A stretch of 7,143 nucleotides of DNA, taken from Candidatus Hebobacteria bacterium. Lineage in GTDB: Bacteria; Armatimonadota; Hebobacteria; Hebobacterales; Hebobacteraceae. Position 1 is the stretch's first letter. Every line of letters starts with the position of its first letter. The notes under the pieces were generated by a model, which was given only the letters and a program-made list of their open reading frames with translations, was not told where the DNA came from and did no database searches. The translations under genes were made by a program, and so were the position numbers. Location: positions 1 through 7,143 of the forward strand of contig JALGTT010000114.1 of assembly GCA_029821235.1 (NCBI GenBank), in the 5' to 3' direction. Positions 1 to 5,329 of the stretch are shown piece by piece.

Positions 1-1145
1 CCGTCCTCGGTGACGTTGCAGGTCATCCAGCCGGTGAGGATCACGTTGTCCGGGTCCGCGGGATTGATGCCCGCGCCGGAGATGTTGTCCCCCCAACTGT
101 CCGTCTCCGCGACCAGATAGTCCTTCTCCACATTGCGCTTGCCCGAGCGGTCGGTCCGGAAGAGGATTTCGCGCCAGGTCCGGCCCGCGTCATCGCTGCG
201 GAACGCCCGCCCACCCCAATAGGTGGCGGCATAGACCGTTAGCGGCCGCGGGTCGGCGGTCAGCACGAACTGGTACTGAGGCGGCCGGCGCCGGCCCTTG
301 GTGGCGATTCCGGGGCCCATCGCCTGCTCCCAGGTCTCCCCCCGGTCCAGAGAGCGATAGATGCCGCCCACGTAGCGGCCCTCGCGCTCCTTCCCCTCTA
401 TCGCACAGTACAACACACAGCGGTCCTGTTTCCTGCTGGAGGCGCCGGCAAAGGCGCGCAACTCCAAGTCGTCCGGCAGGCCGGAGCCGATCCGGCGCCA
501 GGTGAGGCCGTTGTCATCGGAGCGGAAGATGCCCTCGCTGGTGCCCGCGAAACAGCGCCGCTTGAGGCGCCGGCTGGTGCGGTCTATGTGCAGCCCCCGC
601 ACCTCTCCCCGCAATCCCTGGCTGCGCGCCCACCTCTCTCCCCCGTCCCTGCTCACGAACACGCCGTTGTCGTAGCCCACCAGCATCAAGTTCGGGTTGT
701 CCGCGTCGATGGCGATCTCCCTCACGAACGCGGGCAGTTCGGGTGCGAAGTCCGACCAGGTGGCCCCGCGGTCCCGGCTGATGCGAAGGTGGCCATCCCA
801 GCCATGGGCCGCATACACGATGTTGGGATCGGTGGGGTGGAAGACGGGCCGGCAACGGGTGGAACTGAGGAGTTGGCTCCAGTGGAACATCTTCCAGTTC
901 CGCCCGCCATCGGTGGACCGGTAGGCCGCGCTCATGTCGCAGTTGAGCAGCATCAGATTCGGGTCGTGGGGCGAGATGGCCGGGGTGAACATGCCCCCGC
1001 CCCCGCTCAGCCCGATGCTCTCCCAGGAGGTGCTGTTCATGGCGGTTGTCTCCTTCCCCTGCGCGCCACACCCGGAACAGAATACGATGGCGGCGGCCAG
1101 CATTGCCAGACGAACGGTTATCTGCGAACGATAGGCCCTCTTCAT
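1..1145 (-). CDS. Exported Asp-box (BNR/sortilin-like) beta-propeller protein, C-terminus cut off by window edge
   Basis: The frame is open from an ATG at 1145-1143 to base 1 (381 codons, no stop), so only the N-terminal part is present. The first 26 residues look like an export signal: basic start MKRAYRSQITVR, hydrophobic core LAMLAAAIVF, then CSGC. Cys26 could be a lipidated cysteine, but the -3 residue is Cys, so the lipobox is imperfect. Six perfect Asp-box motifs (S-x-D-x-G-x-x-W) begin at residues 77, 123, 165, 209, 265 and 317, spaced 42-56 residues apart, as expected for blades of a beta-propeller. Such proteins include sialidase-like, GH74-like and sortilin/VPS10-like members; Asp boxes are structural and do not identify a substrate, so I assign no enzyme activity. 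A purine-rich site AAGGGAG lies 12 nt before the ATG. It is divergent from the oxidoreductase at 1290 and may act on a glycan feeding that locus (inference). Confidence 0.88.
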   Translation of the reverse strand, partial: MKRAYRSQITVRLAMLAAAIVFCSGCGAQGKETTAMNSTSWESIGLSGGGGMFTPAISPHDPNLMLLNCDMSAAYRSTDGGRNWKMFHWSQLLSSTRCRPVFHPTDPNIVYAAHGWDGHLRISRDRGATWSDFAPELPAFVREIAIDADNPNLMLVGYDNGVFVSRDGGERWARSQGLRGEVRGLHIDRTSRRLKRRCFAGTSEGIFRSDDNGLTWRRIGSGLPDDLELRAFAGASSRKQDRCVLYCAIEGKEREGRYVGGIYRSLDRGETWEQAMGPGIATKGRRRPPQYQFVLTADPRPLTVYAATYWGGRAFRSDDAGRTWREILFRTDRSGKRNVEKDYLVAETDSWGDNISGAGINPADPDNVILTGWMTCNVTED

Positions 1146-1289
1146 GGAATCGTTGCGCTCCCTTTCCGCGTGGTCGGCATGGGCTTCTCCCTCCCGGCCC
1201 CCCTCCCCTGCCCGCGATGCAGGTGTGACCCCCGAACCGGGGGAAATGTTCCTCCACCCAAGGCGCAGCCATAATCTGGAGGTCCAGCC
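1146..1289. promoter_or_regulatory. Divergent intergenic spacer with a small perfect hairpin
   Basis: This 144-bp spacer must contain signals for both the minus-strand propeller gene and the plus-strand oxidoreductase. I could not identify convincing -35/-10 pairs. Bases 1184-1209 are pyrimidine-rich on the plus strand. Bases 1229-1243 form a perfect dyad (CCCCCG, 3-nt spacer AAC, CGGGGG). It lacks a following T run, so it is not an obvious terminator and could be an operator or leader hairpin. Confidence 0.35.
1278..1282 (+). promoter_or_regulatory. Ribosome binding site GGAGG for the GTG start at 1290
   Basis: GGAGG with a 7-nt spacer to GTG at 1290. It decides the start, because the protein then begins MSEKPIRIGVIG, leaving the usual short lead before the nucleotide-binding motif. 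Confidence 0.75.
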
Positions 1290-2438
1290 GTGTCAGAGAA
1301 ACCCATTCGCATCGGCGTCATCGGCGTCTCGAACCGAGGGGGATACTTCGTCAACGCCTTCCACAAGGAGGTGGAGGGAGCCAGCGTGGTGGCCGGGATG
1401 GATGTGCGGGACGAGCACCTCGACCGTTTCCGCGAGATAGTGGGGCCGGAGGCCCTGGTCACCAAGGACTACCACGAACTGATCAATCACCCGGAGGTGG
1501 ACGCAGTGGTGGTGGCCAGCCCGGACAAGTTTCACGAGGAGCAGGGGCTGGCCGTGCTGAAGGCGCGCAAGCACCTGCTGCTGGAAAAGCCGATGGCGAT
1601 CACCGTGGAGGGATGTGACCGCCTGCTGGCCGCGCACAAGGAGGCGGGCGTGGTCTTCGGCCTGGGCCTGAGCATGAGGTATATGCCCATGTTCCAGGTG
1701 ATGAAACGCGTGATTGACTCCGGCCAGATCGGGGAGGTGAAGGCCTATTGGTGTAATCACTTCGTGGGCAAGGGGGGACATTTCTACTTCCACGACTGGC
1801 ACGCGGTGCGCGCCGATTCCACCGGGCTGCTGCTCCAGAAGGGCACCCACGACCTGGACATCATGCATTATCTCACCGGGCGCTTTGCCACCAGGGTCGC
1901 CGCCTTCGGGGGCCTGGACTACTACGGGGGAGACAAGCCCAATGACCTGCACTGCCCGGACTGCCCGGAGAAGGACACCTGCCCCGAGGCCCAACTCGGC
2001 TGGCCGGACTACTTCTCCCTCTGCGCCTTCCGCCGGGAGGTGGATGTGGAGGACAATCACGTGGTGATCATGGAGCTGGAGGGGGGCATCAGAGCGGCCT
2101 ACCAGGAATGCCATTTCACCCCGGACTACCACCGCGATCACATCGTCATCGGCACCAAGGGCCGGGTGTGGAACGATGAACTGACCAACACGGTAACGGT
2201 GAAGATGCGCCAGCGGCACGGGGATTCCGATATCGTGCACACGCTCCATCCCACCGAAGGGGAGCACGGGGGAGGGGACCCGCGGCTGTGCCGGGACTTC
2301 ATCGCGGCCATCCGGGAGGGCCGGCCCCTGTTGAACGATCCGTATTCGGCGAGGATGAGCGTGGCCGTGGGAGTGGCCGCGCACGAGTCCATCCGCGCGA
2401 TGGGTAAGATGATAGAGGTGTCGCGGCCGAACGTGTGA
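1290..2438 (+). CDS. Gfo/Idh/MocA family NAD(P)-dependent oxidoreductase
   Basis: This is a 382-residue cytoplasmic dehydrogenase of the Gfo/Idh/MocA family, which oxidises or reduces sugars, cyclitols and related polyols using a tightly held NAD(P). An N-terminal Rossmann fold is shown by IGVIGVSNRGG (residues 8-18). The EKP motif at 99-101 carries the usual catalytic-site lysine. The C-terminal alpha/beta domain has KGTHDLDIMHYLTG (184-197), where His187 and Asp188/Asp190 match the family's H-x-x-D region. A cysteine group (Cys222, Cys225, Cys231, and possibly Cys245) matches a Cys-rich insert found in one subfamily. HF-x5-HRDHIVIGTKGRVW near 275-294 is also typical. Length is normal for the family. 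It starts with GTG behind GGAGG and ends in TGA. Substrate cannot be inferred. It probably works with the TIM barrel at 3289 and the second oxidoreductase at 4088, although a receiver gene and two spacers lie between. Confidence 0.93.
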   Translation: MSEKPIRIGVIGVSNRGGYFVNAFHKEVEGASVVAGMDVRDEHLDRFREIVGPEALVTKDYHELINHPEVDAVVVASPDKFHEEQGLAVLKARKHLLLEKPMAITVEGCDRLLAAHKEAGVVFGLGLSMRYMPMFQVMKRVIDSGQIGEVKAYWCNHFVGKGGHFYFHDWHAVRADSTGLLLQKGTHDLDIMHYLTGRFATRVAAFGGLDYYGGDKPNDLHCPDCPEKDTCPEAQLGWPDYFSLCAFRREVDVEDNHVVIMELEGGIRAAYQECHFTPDYHRDHIVIGTKGRVWNDELTNTVTVKMRQRHGDSDIVHTLHPTEGEHGGGDPRLCRDFIAAIREGRPLLNDPYSARMSVAVGVAAHESIRAMGKMIEVSRPNV

Positions 2439-2461
2439 GTCCGGCGTTATCTGTCTTCATA

Positions 2462-2491
2462 TTGGCACCAGGTTGGGGCGGCTGGGCTAAA
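2462..2491 (+). promoter_or_regulatory. Weak possible promoter upstream of the receiver gene
   Basis: TTGGCA at 2462-2467 resembles a -35 box, and GCTAAA at 2486-2491 matches only three of six -10 positions at 18-bp spacing. The 210-bp gap after the preceding stop suggests that the receiver gene has its own promoter. This pair is only a guess. Confidence 0.15.
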
Positions 2492-2503
2492 CACTGCCGT
2501 CCG

Positions 2504-2523
2504 AGATATGGTATTTCATATCT
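2504..2523. promoter_or_regulatory. AT-rich 7-bp perfect inverted repeat, candidate operator
   Basis: AGATATG (2504-2510) and CATATCT (2517-2523) are perfect reverse complements around the 6-nt spacer GTATTT. The site is strikingly AT-rich in a very GC-rich region and lies about 125 bp before the GTG of the receiver gene. Its size suits a homodimeric DNA-binding regulator. No T run follows, so it is less likely to be a terminator for the upstream gene. Confidence 0.4.
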
Positions 2524-2634
2524 GGCTGTTTCGAGATGGGAGCAGTTGTCGGCTTCCGGCAGTGGCTGAGGGGGAAGAAGGAAGCCATCCGGCGTCTGCA
2601 CTCAGTCGGCGTTCACCAGTGGTCAATATCCCAT

Positions 2635-2643
2635 GGAGGGAGG
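2635..2643 (+). promoter_or_regulatory. Ribosome binding site GGAGGGAGG setting the GTG 2649 start
   Basis: A strong purine-rich site with a 5-nt gap to GTG at 2649. It favours this start over an in-frame upstream ATG at 2508, which would add 47 residues with no recognisable fold and would begin inside the dyad. Confidence 0.75.
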
Positions 2644-2648
2644 CGTCA

Positions 2649-3041
2649 GTGCGCGGCAGTTCGAGGCGACGGGCTCGACGGATCCTGGTGGTGGAGGACA
2701 ATGATGAACTTCGCACCTATTTGACCGCCTTGCTTGGCAACCATGGCTATCTCGTCAGTACCGCGAGCAATGGCGCGGAGGCGATGGTGGCCCTCACCAA
2801 CCCGGATGACGAGGGACCGGAGGCGGTGCTGCTGGACCTCTGTCTGCCCCTGGAGAGCGGAGTCTCGGTCCTCTCGTTCACGCGCAACGTGCTCAAGAGC
2901 GGCGCCCCCGTGGTGGTGCTCACCGGGCAGGACGACCCGGAGATGGAGGCGGCGGTGAAGGACCTCGGGGTAAGCGCTTATCTGAAAAAGCCGGTGGTGA
3001 ACGACACCCTCATCGCCGCGGTCGAGCGGGCGCTCTCCTGA
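2649..3041 (+). CDS. Stand-alone response regulator receiver-domain protein
   Basis: From GTG 2649 this is a 130-residue single-domain receiver (REC, CheY-like) with no DNA-binding or enzymatic output domain. After a basic start (RGSSRRRARR) the fold begins with ILVVEDND, giving acidic-pocket residues Glu16 and Asp17. Asp63 in LLDLCLP is the expected phosphorylation site, Thr92 in VVVLTGQ the switch threonine, and Lys114 in LKKP the conserved lysine, so it looks functional. Such proteins pass phosphoryl groups in phosphorelays or bind partner proteins. No histidine kinase is visible here, so the partner is unknown. The gene has a strong Shine-Dalgarno site and ends in TGA. An alternative start at 2508 is open but weaker. 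Its place between sugar-metabolism genes is unusual; a regulatory link to them is not shown by the sequence. Confidence 0.9.
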   Translation: MRGSSRRRARRILVVEDNDELRTYLTALLGNHGYLVSTASNGAEAMVALTNPDDEGPEAVLLDLCLPLESGVSVLSFTRNVLKSGAPVVVLTGQDDPEMEAAVKDLGVSAYLKKPVVNDTLIAAVERALS

Positions 3042-3200
3042 GGTCTTCGGTGGGCGTCTTTTCGCACCATCTTGTACGCGGCGGGATCGCGCGGGCAGGA
3101 ATTCCCAAGCCTGTTGAGAAGTCCGAGGAGGGCGTTTTCCCGAATCCCCGATCGGAGCGCGTCTCCCGCCGCGGGACCTCGGACCGCCCCACGCCGCAGT

Positions 3201-3223
3201 CGTCCGCGGGAGCGCCGCGGATG
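3201..3223. promoter_or_regulatory. GC-rich hairpin in the leader of the TIM-barrel gene
   Basis: TCCGCGG (3203-3209) and CCGCGGA (3215-3221) pair perfectly around the 5-nt loop GAGCG. In RNA the stem can extend by a G-U and a C-G pair to 3201/3223. It sits in the 247-bp gap between the receiver stop and the GTG at 3289, about 66 nt before that start. No T run follows, so it could be a leader structure or operator. I saw no convincing gene in the rest of this gap. Confidence 0.35.
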
Positions 3224-3276
3224 CTGCGAGCCTCGTCTCTCCCGCCGCCCCTGGTGGCGCCCCGAGAGATGCGCCC

Positions 3277-3282
3277 AGGAGG
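3277..3282 (+). promoter_or_regulatory. Ribosome binding site AGGAGG for the GTG start at 3289
   Basis: A consensus AGGAGG with a 6-nt spacer to GTG at 3289. It fixes the start and gives a protein beginning MKLSCAGYTF, right at the first beta-strand of the barrel. Confidence 0.85.
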
Positions 3283-3288
3283 TGCCTG

Positions 3289-4059
3289 GTGAAGCTGAGC
3301 TGTGCCGGTTATACGTTCAACACCTACTTCAGAGAGAAGGGTCTCACCCTCGACAAGTACATTGACATCTGCGCCGACATGGGGCTGGACGGCGTGGAGC
3401 TGACTCAGTACTACTTCCCCGAGACCAGCCAGAGCTACCTGATGGAGAGGAAGCGGCAACTGCTGCTGCGCGGCCTCGAGTTGGCGGGGACCGCCATCGG
3501 TGGAGCCTTCTGCCTTCCCACCGAGGAGGAGCGGAAGCAACACGTGGAGTTCACGAAGGAGTGGCTGGACATCTCCGGACGATTGGGCTCTCCGTGCCTG
3601 CGGGTGTTCGCGGGCGAGGCCCCGGAGGGTGCGGCGCAGGAGGAGGCGTTCGCGTGGACGGTCGCCGGTCTCAAGGAGTGCGCGGAGAAGGCGGCAGAAG
3701 TCGGCGTGGTGATCGGGCTGGAGAACCACGGCGGGCTGACCGGAACCGCGGAGGGCCTGGTGGCGATCTTGAAGGCGGTCGGCTCCGACTGGGTGGCCGC
3801 GCTGCTGGACTTCGGGAACTATTCGAAGGACCCCTACGGGGAGTTCGAGATGACCGCGCCCTACGCGGTGATGACCCACGCGAAGCCCACCTCGGATTTC
3901 GCGGGCACGCGGAAGGAACTGGACTACCGGCGGATCCGAGACATCATGGCCCAGGTCGGCTACCGCGGCTTTCTGTCCATCGAGTATGAGGAGCCGGGAA
4001 AGGACGCGATGGAGGAGGTGCCGCGCTTCGCCGCCTACCTGAGGGAAACGATCGGCTGA
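3289..4059 (+). CDS. Sugar phosphate isomerase/epimerase-like TIM-barrel protein (xylose isomerase-like, AP2EC family)
   Basis: This 256-residue cytoplasmic protein belongs to the xylose-isomerase-like TIM-barrel (AP endonuclease family 2) group, whose members include sugar and keto-sugar isomerases and epimerases, inosose dehydratases and hydroxypyruvate isomerase. Candidate metal or active-site residues sit at strand ends: Glu37 in GLDGVEL, Glu145 and His147 in GLENHGG, Asp174 in LLDFGNY, His197 in MTHAKP, and Glu232 in LSIEYEE. These fit the Glu/Asp/His/Glu set that holds a divalent metal in this family. Length is normal. It starts with GTG after a perfect AGGAGG, ends in TGA, and is followed after 28 bp by a Gfo/Idh/MocA gene, so the two are probably co-transcribed. 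In known pathways such pairs handle 3-keto sugars, C-glycosides or inositols. The exact reaction cannot be assigned from sequence. Confidence 0.88.
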   Translation: MKLSCAGYTFNTYFREKGLTLDKYIDICADMGLDGVELTQYYFPETSQSYLMERKRQLLLRGLELAGTAIGGAFCLPTEEERKQHVEFTKEWLDISGRLGSPCLRVFAGEAPEGAAQEEAFAWTVAGLKECAEKAAEVGVVIGLENHGGLTGTAEGLVAILKAVGSDWVAALLDFGNYSKDPYGEFEMTAPYAVMTHAKPTSDFAGTRKELDYRRIRDIMAQVGYRGFLSIEYEEPGKDAMEEVPRFAAYLRETIG

Positions 4060-4087
4060 GCGTTGCCCTTGAGAGGAGAATTGCAGT

Positions 4088-5329
4088 ATGGCTGACGAGA
4101 AACTCGGCGTTGGATTGATCGGGTGCGGCGACATCGCGCCCACCCACGCGAAGGCGCTGCAACAGACGAAGAACGTGAAACTGGCGGCCTGCACGGACAT
4201 TGTGGAGGCCTCCGCGAGGAGCTTGGGGGAGGAGTACGGGGTGCCGTGGACGACGAAGGTGGATGAGTTGCTGGCCCACCCCGAGGTGGACCTGGTGACC
4301 ATCGCCACCCCTGCCTTCACCCACCTCCCCCTCACCGAACAGGCCGCGGCGGCCGGCAAGGCGGTGTTGTGCGAGAAGCCCATCGCGGCCAACCTGAAGG
4401 ACGCGGACGGCATGATCGCCGCCTGCCGCAACGCGGGCGTGCCGCTTGCCACCTGTTTCCCGCTCCGCTATCTGGGAGCCGCGAAGTGGGCGAAGGAGTT
4501 GATCGCCTCCGGCGCGCTGGGCGAGGTGATCGAGATTCGCCTCCGCAACATGGGCGAGAAGCAGGAATCCTACTGGATCGGCGGATTCTCCGGCCGCACC
4601 AAGGACGACTGGCGCAAGCACAAGGACAAGAGCGGCGGCGGGGTGGTCATCACTAACCTCATCCACCACCTGGACCTGGCGCGCGCGGTGACCGGCCTGG
4701 AGGCGGTGCGGGCCTACTGTGAGATGGGGACCTTTGCCACCCCGGTGGAGGTGGAGGACCTGGCCGTCGCCTCTCTGCGCTATGACAACGAGGCGATCGG
4801 CCTGGTGGAGGGGTCGTCCTGCTATGTGGGCCGCGCCGCGGAGCCGGATGTGGTCTTCCTGGGCAAGAAGGGGCAGATCCGCTTCGGCCTCTGGGACGGC
4901 AGCGCGGAGGTCTATCTCACCGAGGCCGCCGCCGGCCTCCCCGCCAAGGAGTGGACGAAGAGGGAGTTCCAGGACGCCACCCACGTGGAGTTCTACGACG
5001 CCCTGGCCGCGGCGATCAAAGCCGGAAACACGCCCCCCGTCACCGGGGAGGACGGCCGCAAAGCCCTGCGGCGGAGAAGGGCGGGCCGGTCGCGCTGCCG
5101 CTGTAGGCAGGCGGCGGACGAACGCGGATGGTTTGTAGGGCGGGCGTGCCTACGCCCGCCGATCCTCCCTGTCGGCGGGGCAGCGAAGAATGCCCCGCCC
5201 TCCAAAACGGCCGCGCCTGGCATCCCTCCGGCGGGCGCAGGAGGCCGGCACGGCGCGCCGAATATTGCCCAATGCCTGGTGTGGCGGGCGGGGCGGTGGT
5301 TTGGCGAGGGAGGCGCGCGATGTGTGTGA
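4088..5329 (+). CDS. Gfo/Idh/MocA family oxidoreductase with aberrant, frameshifted C-terminus
   Basis: This is a second NAD(P)-dependent oxidoreductase, distinct from the one at 1290 and lacking its cysteine insert. GLIGCGDIAPTHAKAL (residues 9-24) is the Rossmann dinucleotide-binding loop, CEKP ends at 98 with the family lysine Lys97, and ITNLIHHLDLARAVTG (188-203) carries the candidate catalytic His193 and Asp196. A GAGGAG site lies 9 nt before the ATG, 28 bp after the TIM-barrel gene. The frame is family-like to GEDGRKAL (residue 327, ending 5068), then becomes an Arg/Pro/Ala/Gly-rich tail to a TGA at 5329 that overlaps the next gene. In another frame, from 5071, the sequence reads AEKGGPVALPL and stops at TAG 5104-5106, which is the usual ending of this family. 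The helix between them (normally about 8-10 residues) is missing. The native end was therefore probably 5106. The core looks intact; activity is uncertain. Confidence 0.87.
   Translation: MADEKLGVGLIGCGDIAPTHAKALQQTKNVKLAACTDIVEASARSLGEEYGVPWTTKVDELLAHPEVDLVTIATPAFTHLPLTEQAAAAGKAVLCEKPIAANLKDADGMIAACRNAGVPLATCFPLRYLGAAKWAKELIASGALGEVIEIRLRNMGEKQESYWIGGFSGRTKDDWRKHKDKSGGGVVITNLIHHLDLARAVTGLEAVRAYCEMGTFATPVEVEDLAVASLRYDNEAIGLVEGSSCYVGRAAEPDVVFLGKKGQIRFGLWDGSAEVYLTEAAAGLPAKEWTKREFQDATHVEFYDALAAAIKAGNTPPVTGEDGRKALRRRRAGRSRCRCRQAADERGWFVGRACLRPPILPVGGAAKNAPPSKTAAPGIPPAGAGGRHGAPNIAQCLVWRAGRWFGEGGARCV
5130..5208. repeat. REP-like palindromic element: two strong hairpins within imperfect terminal inverted repeats
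   Basis: The first hairpin has perfect 9-bp arms 5139-5147 and 5152-5160 with loop GCCT. The second has perfect 9-bp arms 5174-5182 and 5191-5199 with an 8-nt loop GCGAAGAA. The outer ends 5130-5144 and 5194-5208 are reverse complements at 13 of 15 positions, so the whole element is also one large imperfect palindrome. It lies in the gap after the TAG at 5104-5106. This layout is typical of dispersed extragenic palindromes (REP/BIME-like) or a small MITE. Only one copy is present here, so repetition in the genome is inferred. Without T runs it is not a classical terminator, though it may affect transcript ends. Confidence 0.65.
5306..5313 (+). promoter_or_regulatory. Ribosome binding site GAGGGAGG for the ATG at 5320
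   Basis: The site is 6 nt before ATG 5320. It chooses this start over the longer open frame from 5128, because the protein then begins directly with a signal peptide and the extra upstream codons would run through the palindromic element. Confidence 0.75.

Noticed and set aside
514..1272. Minus-strand frame of 252 codons overlapping the propeller gene
   Set aside because: It is in a different frame from the six Asp-box motifs and gives Arg/His/Gly-rich sequence; the true frame begins at 1145.
1293..2384. Long minus-strand open frame (363 codons) opposite the first oxidoreductase
   Set aside because: The plus strand has clear family motifs and a Shine-Dalgarno site. The minus frame is His/Val/Leu-rich with no domain, typical of antisense frames in GC-rich genes.
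2508..2648. 47-residue N-terminal extension of the receiver protein from ATG 2508
   Set aside because: No good Shine-Dalgarno site, start inside the inverted repeat, and no domain sequence; the GTG at 2649 has a strong site.
3050..3292. 80-codon plus-strand frame in the spacer before the TIM-barrel gene, ending in a GTGA overlap
   Set aside because: Arg/Pro/Ser-rich composition without domain or good ribosome site; looks like random open frame in GC-rich DNA.
3010..4452. Long minus-strand open frame (480 codons) across the TIM-barrel gene
   Set aside because: It lies opposite well-supported plus-strand genes and spacers, and has no recognisable motifs.
5130..5208. CRISPR repeat or rho-independent terminator
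   Set aside because: There is no repeat-spacer periodicity, and no T run follows either hairpin.
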